Assembly: GCA_020723345.1 (NCBI GenBank)
Contig: DYJA01000016.1
Span: 25,106-89,105, forward strand
Length of the DNA stretch: 64,000 bases
Reading direction: 5' to 3'
Source: Candidatus Aquidulcis sp.
GTDB lineage: Bacteria > Chloroflexota > Anaerolineae > UBA4142
Position 1 is the first letter of the stretch, and the number at the start of each line of letters is the position of its first letter. The position numbers were made by a program, and so were the translations under genes. Below are positions 47,801 to 56,493 of the stretch, in pieces. The notes under the pieces are model-generated. The model was not told the DNA's origin, ran no database searches, and worked only from the letters and a program-made list of their open reading frames with translations.

Positions 47801-49459
47801 ATGCCACAACTCTTTTCGCGTTGGCGACGCGTCGATCTGTGGTTGATCTGCGCCGTTGGTCTCGGAATTCTTTTCGTTTTACTTTTCATCATCTATCCGC
47901 TGTTCCAAGTCATCAGCATCAGCGTGTACAGCGAAGGGCAATTTACGCTCAACCCCTGGCAGGAAATGCTCGCGCTGCGAAATTGGTGGGTGCCGCTCTG
48001 GAACACAATTCTCCTCGCGACGATTGTCGGCGTCACTTCGACGCTGACCGGCTTTATTTTCGCGTACGCGATGCAGCGCGTCGCGCTCCCGTTCAAAGGA
48101 TTTCTGCGCGCGCTCGCGATCTTGCCGATCATCACACCGCCGTTTCTGTTGGGGCTTGCCGCGATTTTATTGTTCGGGCGGAACGGCTTGGTCACCGCCG
48201 GACTCTTCGGCGTGCGGACGAGCGCGGTCTTTGGTCTGCCCGGTCTGGTACTCACGCAAACGCTCTCCGAAATGCCAGTCGCGTTTCTCGTTCTCGCCGG
48301 TATGCTGGGCAGTCTCGACACGTCGCTCGAAGAAGCGAGCGCGACGATGGGCGCATCGCCGCGCCACACATTTTTCCGCGTCATCTGGCCCCTCATGCGC
48401 CCCGGCTTGGCGAATTCGTTTTTGCTCGCGTTCATTTCCTCCGTCGCCGATTTTGGCAACCCGATGGTGATCGGCGGCGACTATTCGGTTTTGTCCACCG
48501 CGATCTATCTTCGCATCACCGGCTTGTACGATCATCCCGGCGCGGCGGTACTGTCGGTCGTTCTGCTCGCGCCGTCGCTCATCGCGTTTTATTTGCAGAG
48601 TCAGTGGGTCGGCAAACGATCGTACGTCACCGTCACCGGCAAATCGTCGGGGCGCTCTCGTCCGTGGAACGACAAACTGATCTCCGGCGGCGCGACCTTC
48701 GTCGTGATCCTTTGGGCAGTGACGACGATTTTGCTGTACGGTTCGATCTTGGTCGGCAGTTTCGCCAACGTGTGGGGCGTCGATTACACGTTGACGCTCA
48801 AACATTATTTGTTCATCGAAAACCTGGGACTGGAGCCGTACGTCAATTCGCTGATTCTCGCGGTCGTTTCCGCGCCGTTGACCGCGCTGATGGGCTTGCT
48901 GATGGCGTACATTTTCGTGCGACGACCATTTCCGGGACGCTGGCTGCTCGAGTTCGGCGCGATGCTCAGTTTCGCGGTACCGGGGACGATCATCGGCGTG
49001 GGTTACATTCTCGCGTTCAACGCGCCGCCGCTCGTACTGACCGGCACCGCGACGATCATCGTGATCTCGTTCATTTTCCGAAATATGCCGGTTGGCATTC
49101 GCGCCGGCATCGCCGCGCTGAGCCAGATCGATCCGTCGCTCGAAGAAGCGTCGGCGGTGATGGGCGCGCGCCTGCCGACGACGTTGCGCCGCGTCGTCGT
49201 GCCGCTGATCATCCCGGCGATCTTCTCCGGCTTGGTCTTTTCGTTCGTGCGCGCGATCACCGCGATCTCGGCAGTCATCTTCCTCGTCTCGCCGCGGTGG
49301 AAACTCGTCACCCCGGCGATCTTGGCGGAGATCAATCAAGGACGCTTTGGCGTCGCCGCGGCGTACTCGACGATCGTCGTCGCCACGATGATTACCGCGA
49401 TTTTGATCGCGTATCGCGTCAGCAGGCAAATGGGAACGACGCTTGAATTGCAAGCGTGA
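47801..49459 (+). CDS. Fbp-type ABC importer fused permease (FbpB-like)
   Basis: A 552-residue protein with about twelve TM helices in two homologous permease halves. Each has an EAA loop: EEASATMGASPRHTFFRVI near residue 180 and EEASAVMGARLPTTLRRVV near 450. The single-chain double permease is typical of the Fbp/AfuB/phosphonate group. It forms the channel for the upstream binding protein and is powered by the downstream ATPase. TTGGAG lies 8 bases before the ATG at 47801. The upstream in-frame extension is repeat sequence and unlikely to be translated. Confidence 0.9.
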   Translation: MPQLFSRWRRVDLWLICAVGLGILFVLLFIIYPLFQVISISVYSEGQFTLNPWQEMLALRNWWVPLWNTILLATIVGVTSTLTGFIFAYAMQRVALPFKGFLRALAILPIITPPFLLGLAAILLFGRNGLVTAGLFGVRTSAVFGLPGLVLTQTLSEMPVAFLVLAGMLGSLDTSLEEASATMGASPRHTFFRVIWPLMRPGLANSFLLAFISSVADFGNPMVIGGDYSVLSTAIYLRITGLYDHPGAAVLSVVLLAPSLIAFYLQSQWVGKRSYVTVTGKSSGRSRPWNDKLISGGATFVVILWAVTTILLYGSILVGSFANVWGVDYTLTLKHYLFIENLGLEPYVNSLILAVVSAPLTALMGLLMAYIFVRRPFPGRWLLEFGAMLSFAVPGTIIGVGYILAFNAPPLVLTGTATIIVISFIFRNMPVGIRAGIAALSQIDPSLEEASAVMGARLPTTLRRVVVPLIIPAIFSGLVFSFVRAITAISAVIFLVSPRWKLVTPAILAEINQGRFGVAAAYSTIVVATMITAILIAYRVSRQMGTTLELQA

Positions 49460-49480
49460 TTGCATTACTCTCCCGAAAAT

Positions 49481-49545
49481 AGGACACTGATAAACACTGA
49501 TTACACTGATTCTGATCTGTGTTCATCTGTGTTTATCTGTGTCCC
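49481..49545. repeat. GGACACTGATAAACACTGAT / ATCTGTGTTTATCTGTGTCC inverted repeat
   Basis: Complementary arms, with a central ACACTGATTCTGATCTGTGT, fill the gap between the fused permease and the ATPase gene. Confidence 0.85.
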
Positions 49546-49577
49546 ATGCACGGCCTAGTCCAAGTTGAGGTATACCC

Positions 49578-50660
49578 GTGACCACACTAACTTTGCAATC
49601 AGTCGGCGTCCGGCTTGATCATGTAACTAAACGATTCTCCGGCGGCGTCATCGCCGTGAACGATGTCAATTTCAGCGTCCCGGCGGGACAACTCGTTACG
49701 CTGCTTGGTCCCTCCGGTTGCGGCAAGACGACGACACTGCGCCTCATCGCCGGGCTGGAGCAAGCCGATGGCGGTACGCTTTGCATCGGCGAGCGCGATG
49801 TGACGAACTTGCCGCCGCACGAGCGCGGCATCGGCATGGTGTTCCAATCGTACGCCTTGTTTCCCCACCTGTCAGTTTTCGAAAACATTGCCTATGGCTT
49901 GCGTCTGCAAAAACACACCAACGCCGAAATTCGCGAGAGTGTGGAAATGGTGTTGCACTTGATGAACCTGGTGGGATTGGATCAGCGCATGCCCAATCAA
50001 CTTTCGGGCGGTCAGCAGCAGCGCGTCGCGCTTGCGCGCGCGTTGGTGCTCAAACCCAGGGCGCTGTTGCTCGATGAACCGCTCTCGAACCTGGATGCGA
50101 AGTTGCGCGTGCAGATGCGAACCGAGATTCGCCGATTACAGCGACGGCTCGGCATCACCGCCGTGTACGTCACGCACGATCAGAGCGAAGCGATGTCGCT
50201 CTCCGATCTCGTCGTTGTCATGAACCAGGGACGCGTCGAACAGATCGGCGCGCCGATTCAAATCTACGGTACGCCCGCCTCGGTCTTCGTCGCCGATTTT
50301 ATCGGTCGCGCCAATTTCATCGAGACGAAAATTATCGCGGTCGAGAATAATCGAGCAAGCATTTCAGTCCTGGGTCGGACGTTGAGCGTATCCTGCTCCA
50401 GCGATTTCCGCGCGGGTGATGAGGTTTATGCCGTCTTGCGTCCCGAAGTCATTCGACTGAGCGAAGGGGATGGGCTGGCGCGGGGCGAAGTGCGCCAAGC
50501 CACTTATCTCGGATCGTTTGTGGAATACGAGATCGAAACTGGTAACCAGACCTTGATCGTGTTGGACTATGAGCCGTGGGCGGGACGCATCTTTGCCGAA
50601 GGGAGCCAGGTCGCCATCGTCTTTCGCGAGGAGAACGTACATTTGTTGCGAGGCAAATAA
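49578..50660 (+). CDS. Fbp-type ABC importer ATPase (FbpC-like)
   Basis: A 360-residue ATPase with GTG start: Walker A GPSGCGKTTTLRLIAG, Q-loop VFQSYALFPHLSVFEN, signature LSGGQQQRVALARA, Walker B ALLLDEPLSNLDAK, H-loop YVTHDQSEAMSL, then a TOBE domain (VYAVLRPEVIRLSEGDG). It is the same subfamily as the 36268 ATPase but not a close duplicate. It overlaps the SIS gene by 1 base (TAATG), so the isomerase is part of this operon. Confidence 0.9.
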   Translation: MTTLTLQSVGVRLDHVTKRFSGGVIAVNDVNFSVPAGQLVTLLGPSGCGKTTTLRLIAGLEQADGGTLCIGERDVTNLPPHERGIGMVFQSYALFPHLSVFENIAYGLRLQKHTNAEIRESVEMVLHLMNLVGLDQRMPNQLSGGQQQRVALARALVLKPRALLLDEPLSNLDAKLRVQMRTEIRRLQRRLGITAVYVTHDQSEAMSLSDLVVVMNQGRVEQIGAPIQIYGTPASVFVADFIGRANFIETKIIAVENNRASISVLGRTLSVSCSSDFRAGDEVYAVLRPEVIRLSEGDGLARGEVRQATYLGSFVEYEIETGNQTLIVLDYEPWAGRIFAEGSQVAIVFREENVHLLRGK

Positions 50661-51202
50661 TGGCTAACGCGCAAGATTATTTTGGACGAGTCATTCAAGC
50701 GTTATCTTCCGTTCCGCAAGAGCCGATCTCTCAAATCATCGAAATCCTTAAACAGACGCGAGCAGAGCGAAAGAAAATCTTTGTCTTTGGAAATGGCGGC
50801 AGCGCGGCGACTGCTTCGCACATTGTAAATGATTTGCTCAAGAGTACTGTCCAGCCGAATTTGCCGCGCCTGCGTTTGCTCTGCTTGAATGACAATATCC
50901 CCACGCTGACTGCGTATGCAAACGACGTTGGTTACGACGCGATCTTCGCCGAGCCGCTGGCTGCGCTGGCGGATGCAGGCGACGTTGTGATCGCGTTGAG
51001 CGGCAGCGGCAACTCCCCGAACGTTTTGCGCGCGCTGGAGACGGCGCGGCAACTCGATTTGACTCGCATCGGTTTGACGGGCTTGCGCGGGAAGATGAAG
51101 GAACAATGCGATGTGTGTGTGAGCGTCCCTTCAGACCCGATGCAAGTCATCGAGGATGTTCATCTGATCGTCCTCCATTCGATTTTTCTCGCGATGTGTT
51201 GA
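50660..51202 (+). CDS. SIS-domain phosphoheptose-isomerase-like protein (GmhA-like)
   Basis: A 180-residue protein: KKIFVFGNGGSAATASHIVN (GmhA-type GNGGSAATA), DVVIALSGSGNSPNVLRALE (second phosphosugar loop) and GLRGKMKEQCDVCVSVPSDP. GmhA converts sedoheptulose-7-P to a heptose-7-P; close relatives handle other phosphosugars. Being co-translated with an Fbp-type importer, it may act on the imported compound, possibly a phosphorylated sugar; that is inference. The other heptose genes (hldE, gmhB) are not present. Confidence 0.85.
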   Translation: MANAQDYFGRVIQALSSVPQEPISQIIEILKQTRAERKKIFVFGNGGSAATASHIVNDLLKSTVQPNLPRLRLLCLNDNIPTLTAYANDVGYDAIFAEPLAALADAGDVVIALSGSGNSPNVLRALETARQLDLTRIGLTGLRGKMKEQCDVCVSVPSDPMQVIEDVHLIVLHSIFLAMC

Positions 51203-51239
51203 TAGAAATACAACCTCTTTACGCCCGCGAATGTGACTA

Positions 51240-51581
51240 TTAACTGCCAGGCATCTCTTCGGTGATCCGCCTCTCCAACTCATCCATTGTTTGCAGAAAC
51301 GCGCGTTCCAGATCAATTCGGTGAACGTGCGCCAGCACCATCACCGACCAGAGGCAATCCGCCAATTCGTGCGCCAATTTCTCTTTCGCATCGGGAATGT
51401 TGCGCCGACCACTTTGCGCCATCACGAGTTTCGCGAGATCGCCCACATCACCGACAAAGCCGAGTGCGAGTTCTTCATTCGTCCACGCCGCGCCGAAATT
51501 CTTGCGTTCCAGTTCGGCGTACTGCGCGCGGACAATGAACGCGCGCGCTGCGAGTCGACTGAATTCCATTTGTTGCTCCAT
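51240..51581 (-). CDS. MazG-like nucleotide pyrophosphohydrolase
   Basis: A 113-residue all-helical protein: LALGFVGDVGDLAKLVMAQS (metal-binding E/D pattern, here with ALGFVGDVGD in place of E-E-x-x-E) and KEKLAHELADCLWSVMVLAH. MazG-like enzymes hydrolyse non-canonical or excess NTPs. The first acidic motif is degenerate (Gly where Glu is expected), so activity should not be assumed. The promoter lies directly upstream: -10 box 51593-51588, so transcription would start at about the A of the ATG (leaderless). Confidence 0.75.
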   Translation of the reverse strand: MEQQMEFSRLAARAFIVRAQYAELERKNFGAAWTNEELALGFVGDVGDLAKLVMAQSGRRNIPDAKEKLAHELADCLWSVMVLAHVHRIDLERAFLQTMDELERRITEEMPGS

Positions 51582-51587
51582 ACCGAG

Positions 51588-51615
51588 AGTATATCACGGA
51601 CGCGATATTTTTCAA
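51588..51615 (-). promoter_or_regulatory. Promoter of the MazG-like gene (leaderless)
   Basis: Minus strand TTGAAA (51615-51610), 16 bp, TATACT (51593-51588). Only 6 bases separate the -10 box from the ATG at 51581. Confidence 0.7.
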
Positions 51616-51676
51616 ATGATCGCGCGCGAAATGATCGCGCGCGAAAAATCTGGTACACAATCGGGCGATTCTGTGT

Positions 51677-51682
51677 TATAAT
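51677..51682 (+). promoter_or_regulatory. -10 box of the PIN toxin gene (leaderless)
   Basis: TATAAT with 6 bases to a GTG at 51689; the -35 region (around 51654) is weak. A leaderless mRNA is predicted. Confidence 0.55.
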
Positions 51683-51688
51683 GTGGTT

Positions 51689-52114
51689 GTGGCAATCAAT
51701 TCTCCCAAAGTCGTGATTGACACCAACGTTGTCTTTGAGGGCTTGACCAAACAGGGTAGTGCCGCGGGCTTGGTGGTTGATGCTTGGGCAAGCAACCTGT
51801 TACGCGTGTGTGTCTCAAACGCGCTGGCGTATGAATACGTTGATGTACTACCTCGCAAATTGTCAGACGCGCGCTGGCGTCGGCTGGAAGGCGTGCTTGG
51901 AAATTTGCTGACGAAAGCAGAGTTTGTGGCGATTCACTATTCATGGCGTCCTGCAACACCTGACGCCGCAGACGAACACATTGTTGACTGTGGGATGAAT
52001 GCCAATGCTGCCATCGTCACGTTCAACGTGCGGGATTTTAGGAATGCGCGAGAATCTTTGGGATTGCGCGTTATCACGCCCGTGGAATTGCTTGTCGAGT
52101 TAGCCCAAGCATAA
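51689..52114 (+). CDS. PIN-domain protein (putative toxin, VapC-like)
   Basis: A 141-residue protein with the PIN pattern: VVIDTNVVFEGL (first catalytic Asp), YEYVDVL acidic helix, DAADEHIVDCGMNANAAIVT (D...D cluster) and FNVRDF near the end. Three to four Asp/Glu at family positions would bind Mg or Mn to cut RNA. The likely start is GTG at 51689, at the predicted transcription start; GTG at 51683 is in the same frame. The following gene encodes a probable antitoxin, so this is a toxin-antitoxin pair with the toxin first. Confidence 0.75.
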   Translation: MAINSPKVVIDTNVVFEGLTKQGSAAGLVVDAWASNLLRVCVSNALAYEYVDVLPRKLSDARWRRLEGVLGNLLTKAEFVAIHYSWRPATPDAADEHIVDCGMNANAAIVTFNVRDFRNARESLGLRVITPVELLVELAQA

Positions 52115-52144
52115 ATTAGCCCATCTTTTGGTATGAGGTAGAAA

Positions 52145-52468
52145 ATGAGTCCGTTGATACTTGAATTGCCCCAGACACTGCGCTACCAACTCGAAATGTT
52201 GGCGCAACGTGAGGGAGTCTCCCTCGATCAATATGTTGTCTACGCGCTTGCCCGCCAGGTTTCATCCGCATACACGCTGACAGAAAGAGAAGATTCCGCG
52301 AAACAACACGCCGATTTTGCCTCACTGCTTGCGCGATTGGGTTCAGTTTCCGACGATGAACTCCAGCGCGCGCTGACAGAAAGAGAACGCGCCGCGCCAG
52401 AAGCAGATTTGTCGCCAGAAATTGGCGCGCGCGTGCAGGCGCGGATTGCCAAGCAACGCGAGCGTTGA
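52145..52468 (+). CDS. Small antitoxin-like protein, partner of the PIN toxin
   Basis: A 107-residue protein. LILELPQTLRYQLEMLAQRE then GVSLDQYVVYALARQV is the ribbon-helix-helix/HicB-tail pattern of antitoxins (strand, then helix-turn-helix with a Gly-Val-Ser turn). The rest is a charged helical tail that could wrap the PIN toxin. It lies 30 bases after the toxin. The end runs into a repeat region. Antitoxin role is inferred from position and RHH pattern. Confidence 0.65.
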   Translation: MSPLILELPQTLRYQLEMLAQREGVSLDQYVVYALARQVSSAYTLTEREDSAKQHADFASLLARLGSVSDDELQRALTERERAAPEADLSPEIGARVQARIAKQRER

Positions 52469-52645
52469 CAACGGACTCCTTCGACTATCGCTCAGGATCG
52501 GATTGAACGGACAAAGCCGCGCGGGCAAGCGTCCGTTGAATCCGCACCTGTTCGTTGTTTTTGGCGCGCGGAGGATGACAATGGACACAAACGGATTGAA
52601 CGGACGAAAGCATGTGGGCGAGTGTCCATCGCATCCGATCAGGTC
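52466..52645. repeat. Mosaic of GGATTGAACGGAC and related repeats
   Basis: Three GGATTGAACGGAC units (near 52499, 52595 and, inverted, 52530), one CCTTCGACTATCGCTCAGGAT fragment and GCGTCCGTTGAATCC. This gap of about 290 bases (52469-52757) contains only repeats and the next promoter. Confidence 0.75.
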
Positions 52646-52693
52646 CGTTGCGCTTGGACGAGTATGGGAAAAGGTGAGGTGAAATGAGGGACT

Positions 52694-52722
52694 TGCACAC
52701 CTACTCATACTGATATATAATC
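52694..52722 (+). promoter_or_regulatory. Promoter of the low-GC three-gene cassette
   Basis: TTGCAC (52694-52699), 17 bp, TATAAT (52717-52722). Confidence 0.7.
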
Positions 52723-52757
52723 GGGTTGTTTCCGTCACAGCTTATTATAGGTGCAAA

Positions 52758-53444
52758 ATGAACTACACACCCATTAGATTACAAGCAGCATTCTTTCTGA
52801 CCAATATTGACTTTTCTTCAAAATTGGATATTGCGACTGAGATTCGGTCACGAGCAAAGAATCTTTTGGACGTTGACCCAGTGCTCCTTCCATTGCCCCA
52901 GGATGCGCCTTCAGAATTTCCACACATCATTATGAAAAATGATAAGAACGGTTGGGCTTTTCAAATAGCCCCAGCAAGATTCGATCTTGTGCTGGACTCA
53001 AGCGCGCAAAAAACACCGCCTAGCCTTGACGAAGTGTCCGAAAAGTTGTATACCCTAGCAGTGAACATTTGGAAGGGATTGGAATATCGTTTCGGAGCGC
53101 ACGCGAATCGATTGGCAAGCGTTATTGCCGTTGCTAGTCAAGTTGATAATGCACCTGAGATGGTGCGCCAAAGATACCTGAATTTGCGCTATGGTGTGGG
53201 GGCATTCCAAAATCAAGTTCATATACTTCATAAAGCCGAAACGGAAGGATTTCATCTCAATCGCTGGATCAGGTTGATTTCATTACCAGAGGAGAAGGAT
53301 TTGCCTTCGCGTCTGCTCATGGAAGTGGATATCAATACACTGGCAGAGCGTCCCTTCGTTGTCACAGATGCCAATGCAAATAGTTTCTTTCAATTAGCCA
53401 ATCGCCAAACCAAAGAGGCTCATTCATTTTATCTGGCGGAGTAG
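52758..53444 (+). CDS. Hypothetical protein A of a three-gene cassette
   Basis: A 228-residue soluble protein; no known family is recognised with confidence. The N-terminus (YTPIRLQAAFFLTNIDFSSK), a Pro-rich segment (LLPLPQDAPSEFPHIIMKN) and AFQIAPARFDLVLDSS recall the TIGR04255 group, proteins often found in small cassettes of unknown function, but the match is weak. No TM helix or signal peptide is present. It has lower GC and less GCG/CGC bias than its neighbours, which suggests acquisition by transfer. It is 5 bases before gene B and has a clear promoter; genes A, B and C look like one operon. Confidence 0.65.
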   Translation: MNYTPIRLQAAFFLTNIDFSSKLDIATEIRSRAKNLLDVDPVLLPLPQDAPSEFPHIIMKNDKNGWAFQIAPARFDLVLDSSAQKTPPSLDEVSEKLYTLAVNIWKGLEYRFGAHANRLASVIAVASQVDNAPEMVRQRYLNLRYGVGAFQNQVHILHKAETEGFHLNRWIRLISLPEEKDLPSRLLMEVDINTLAERPFVVTDANANSFFQLANRQTKEAHSFYLAE

Positions 53445-53449
53445 GGCAA

Positions 53450-54013
53450 ATGCTAAACAAATACCACCATCCTTCTGAAACCTCAGTTGACTTTCCATAC
53501 CCATTTTCAAGTTTGCTTACATCACAACCCAAGTACAGCAACGTGTGTTCGGAAATCAATGATCTTCTTGCTGATTCCCCTCTACCGCTTGAAAACCTCT
53601 GGGGGACATCGGGCAGTCAGACTGCCTTGAAAAAAGACGCCGTCACCAGGGAAAGAATTATTTTGCTGTTGAATATGTGTTTATGGAATGACTTGCCCAT
53701 CCATAGTCTACCTGTGTACGCACCAGCGGACTGGCACACTGTTGCTGAACAACAAGCAGTTATCGAATTCGGTACTGTCTCCGAAGTTGCTCTGGTCTAC
53801 TCCGACCATTTCAAGGCAGAGCAGATATTTACGATTTTTGTGAAAGGGGATCACTACAATGATGCCTTGATGGACAAACTGCTTGACCGTGAACTTCGGT
53901 TGCTTGATGCTCTCCAATCACGTCCAATTGCAGTTCACTACTTCCCATTTACTGCGGAGACATCAACTCACAGTTTGATCAGAGAGTCGGCGAAACTCAT
54001 TTTTCAAGGTTAG
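53450..54013 (+). CDS. Hypothetical protein B of a three-gene cassette
   Basis: A 187-residue protein with no recognised family. It starts MLNKYHHPSETSVDFPYPF, has no TM helix or signal, and includes a mixed alpha/beta stretch (EFGTVSEVALVYSDHFKAEQ then IFTIFVKGD; LDRELRLLDALQSRP). Charged helices alternate with short strands. It shares the lower GC of genes A and C and lies between them with 5- and 6-base gaps. It could be an accessory or immunity protein, but this is guesswork. Confidence 0.6.
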   Translation: MLNKYHHPSETSVDFPYPFSSLLTSQPKYSNVCSEINDLLADSPLPLENLWGTSGSQTALKKDAVTRERIILLLNMCLWNDLPIHSLPVYAPADWHTVAEQQAVIEFGTVSEVALVYSDHFKAEQIFTIFVKGDHYNDALMDKLLDRELRLLDALQSRPIAVHYFPFTAETSTHSLIRESAKLIFQG

Positions 54014-54019
54014 TTGAGC

Positions 54020-54445
54020 ATGGCAAATCTCCCCGACCATGTCGCTCAAGCCAGACACAATCAAGATTGTGCTGAAAAATTCTTACAGGGTGGAGGGTGC
54101 GATGATTGGGCAATCACCGCGGCTTTCTACTCTGCGGTGCATCTTGTGGAAGCAGGATTTGCCACAACTGAGATTGAGCACACTGAATCAAATTGTCCCG
54201 ATGACGAAGAACCACACGCGTACCGAGAGCGAACGGTAAAAGAAAAATTCGGGGTACCTTGTTGGAAGAGCTATCGCAAACTCAGAACGGCGAGTTTTAA
54301 TGTTCGCTATTTAGCGTTGTGGAAAAGCGGTCGCATAGGAACAGCACTTGGCTACTACAGCCCAAACGATGCGAGTCAATTTGTAAAACAAGACCTGCTG
54401 ACTGTACGACAGGAAATCCAGAAAAGTGGTATTGACCTCAACTGA
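54020..54445 (+). CDS. HEPN-like protein C of a three-gene cassette
   Basis: A 141-residue all-helical protein. The start AQARHNQDCAEKFLQ, then CDDWAITAAFYSAVHLVEA, then HAYRERTVKEKF and YRKLRTASFNVRYL follow the order of HEPN domains (helix with N/H, D-W-A-x-x-A-x-F/Y-x-A-x-H, H-x-x-R, Y-x-x-L-x-x-x-S-x-x-x-R-Y). Many HEPN proteins are RNases in toxin-antitoxin and defence systems; the classic R-x4-6-H motif is not clearly present, so it may instead be a non-catalytic HEPN. The ATG at 54020 is preferred over the TTG at 54014. Last gene of the cassette. Confidence 0.65.
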   Translation: MANLPDHVAQARHNQDCAEKFLQGGGCDDWAITAAFYSAVHLVEAGFATTEIEHTESNCPDDEEPHAYRERTVKEKFGVPCWKSYRKLRTASFNVRYLALWKSGRIGTALGYYSPNDASQFVKQDLLTVRQEIQKSGIDLN

Positions 54446-54542
54446 ATATCCTCAGAAAAGCCAACCTCGTCGCGAAGTCGGTTTCCCTTTTTCTCTACGT
54501 TAGTCCACTTGCCATTCCTCTGTTGCAGTTTGCCTTCATCCT

Positions 54543-56453
54543 TCATCCTTTCCCCAACGCCGCTTTCACCGCGCTCCCATCCACCGTTTCCTTCGCTAAC
54601 AACAACTGCGTCAACTTTTCCAGCGCGGCGCGATGTTCGCGCAAGAGATTTTGCGCACGCTCGTACTGCTCCGTGACGAGACGCTGCACCTCGCGGTCAA
54701 TGATCTCGCGCGTCTCCTGGCTGACGTTGCTACTATCTTCGACCGCGCCGCCGAGGTACTGCAACTGCTGTCCCGCGTACCGCACCGAACCGAGTTTCTC
54801 GCTCATGCCAAACTCGGTGACCATCCGCCGCGCCAGTTCGGTCGCGCGCATAATGTCGTCGCTCGCGCCAGTGCTGATTTCGCCGCAGACGACATTCTCT
54901 GCCGCGCGTCCGCCGAGCATTACTGCGATCCGATCTTGCAACTCCTCCATCGTCAGCAAATAACGATCTTCGGTTGGCATTTGCATCGTGTAACCGAGCG
55001 CGCCGCGCGTGCGCGGCACGATGCTGATCTTGCTCACTGGATCGCCGTGCGGCACAAGTTCCGCGACGAGCGCGTGCCCCGATTCGTGGTACGCGACGGT
55101 GCGGCGTTCGTCCTCGTTCATCACGCGACTGCGCTTCTCCAAGCCCGCGACGACGCGCTCGATCGCGGATTCGAAATCAGCGAGCGTGACGGAATCCGCG
55201 TTACGGCGCGCGGCAAGGAGCGCGGCTTCGTTCATCACGTTCGCGATGTCCGCACCGCTGAACCCAGGCGTCATCCGCGCCGCGCGCTCCCAATCGAAAT
55301 CGGGCGCGAGTTTGATGCCTTTACTGTGAATCTTCAAAATCTGCAAGCGTCCCGTCAAATCGGGATTGCCGACCGCGATCTGGCGATCAAAGCGTCCCGC
55401 GCGCAACAACGCGGGATCGAGCACTTCGGGACGATTCGTCGCCGCCATGATAATGACGGGCGCGATGTGCGTCGTCTGAAAACCGTCAATCTCGGCGAGC
55501 AGTTGGTTCAGCGTTTGCTCGCGTTCGTCGTTCCCGCCGATGCGGACTGCGCCGGCGCGGCTTTGTCCAATCGCGTCGATCTCATCAATGAAAACGATCG
55601 CGGGCGCGGCTTTGCGCGCTTGCTCGAACAGATCGCGCACGCGCGCCGCACCGACGCCGACGAACATTTCGACGAACTCGGAGCCGCTCGTCTGAAAAAA
55701 CGCAACGTGCGCTTCGCCCGCCGTCGCTTTTGCAAGCAAAGTCTTGCCTGTCCCCGGCGGACCGATCAGCAAGACGCCTTTGGGAATTCGACCACCCAGT
55801 TTCGCGAATTGCTCCGGCGTTTTTAGAAACTGGATGATCTCTTGCAACTCGCCAATCGCTTCGTCCGCGCCGCCGACATCTTTGTACGTCACGCCGACAT
55901 CTTCGGCTTTCACTTCGGTCGCTTTGCTTTTGCCAACGCCGAAAATACTGCCGAGTCCACCGCCCGCGCCGCCCGTCGTGCGCCGATACATCAAGTACCA
56001 AAATCCGCCGAGCAGCAACAACGGCAACAGATACGCGACGAAGAAACTCCCAATCGGACTGGGCGGTCGCTGAAAGTCGAATGACACGCCCGCGCTCTGC
56101 AGTTGTTCGACCAACTTGGGATCGCTTTCCGCGTTGCCGATGGTTTCGAATGGAATGGTCGCGGGCGTCGCGTTCGGCGTCGGATTTTTCATTTCGCCGA
56201 TGATGTCATTATCGCGCAAGGTGACTTTGACGATTTGATTGTCCGCGAGTTTTTGTTTGAATTCACTGTACGGAATTTCCGACGCCTGAATCAACATCGG
56301 CGTCAGCACAAACTCCTGGAACAACCACAACACGACCATGCCGACGAGCAGATAACTGACGCTGAAACTCATGCGTCGCTGCATCTGCTGTTGCTTTTTC
56401 TTTTCCTCTTCGGGATCAGGTTTTTGAGGAGTGATTTTTTTATTCTCCGGCAT
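54543..56453 (-). CDS. ftsH: ATP-dependent zinc metalloprotease FtsH
   Basis: A 636-residue membrane AAA+ protease that degrades unneeded or damaged membrane and regulatory proteins. Two N-terminal TM helices (about 27-46 and 120-142) flank an external domain. Next come the AAA module with Walker [19 protein letters not shown], Walker [12 protein letters not shown] and [23 protein letters not shown], then the zinc protease with HESGH. The C-terminal helical region is complete. The ATG at 56453 is chosen (GGAGG 5 bases upstream), not the TTG 21 bases earlier. It lies 23 bases after the MFS gene on the same strand, separated by a palindrome. Confidence 0.95.
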   Translation of the reverse strand: MPENKKITPQKPDPEEEKKKQQQMQRRMSFSVSYLLVGMVVLWLFQEFVLTPMLIQASEIPYSEFKQKLADNQIVKVTLRDNDIIGEMKNPTPNATPATIPFETIGNAESDPKLVEQLQSAGVSFDFQRPPSPIGSFFVAYLLPLLLLGGFWYLMYRRTTGGAGGGLGSIFGVGKSKATEVKAEDVGVTYKDVGGADEAIGELQEIIQFLKTPEQFAKLGGRIPKGVLLIGPPGTGKTLLAKATAGEAHVAFFQTSGSEFVEMFVGVGAARVRDLFEQARKAAPAIVFIDEIDAIGQSRAGAVRIGGNDEREQTLNQLLAEIDGFQTTHIAPVIIMAATNRPEVLDPALLRAGRFDRQIAVGNPDLTGRLQILKIHSKGIKLAPDFDWERAARMTPGFSGADIANVMNEAALLAARRNADSVTLADFESAIERVVAGLEKRSRVMNEDERRTVAYHESGHALVAELVPHGDPVSKISIVPRTRGALGYTMQMPTEDRYLLTMEELQDRIAVMLGGRAAENVVCGEISTGASDDIMRATELARRMVTEFGMSEKLGSVRYAGQQLQYLGGAVEDSSNVSQETREIIDREVQRLVTEQYERAQNLLREHRAALEKLTQLLLAKETVDGSAVKAALGKG

Positions 56454-56465
56454 ACAAACCTCCGC

Positions 56466-56493
56466 GTAGGACAAATTTACAAATTTGTCCTAC
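56466..56493. repeat. GTAGGACAAATT / AATTTGTCCTAC palindrome
   Basis: A perfect 28-bp palindrome between the MFS and ftsH genes. The last four residues and the stop of the MFS transporter are inside it. Confidence 0.85.
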
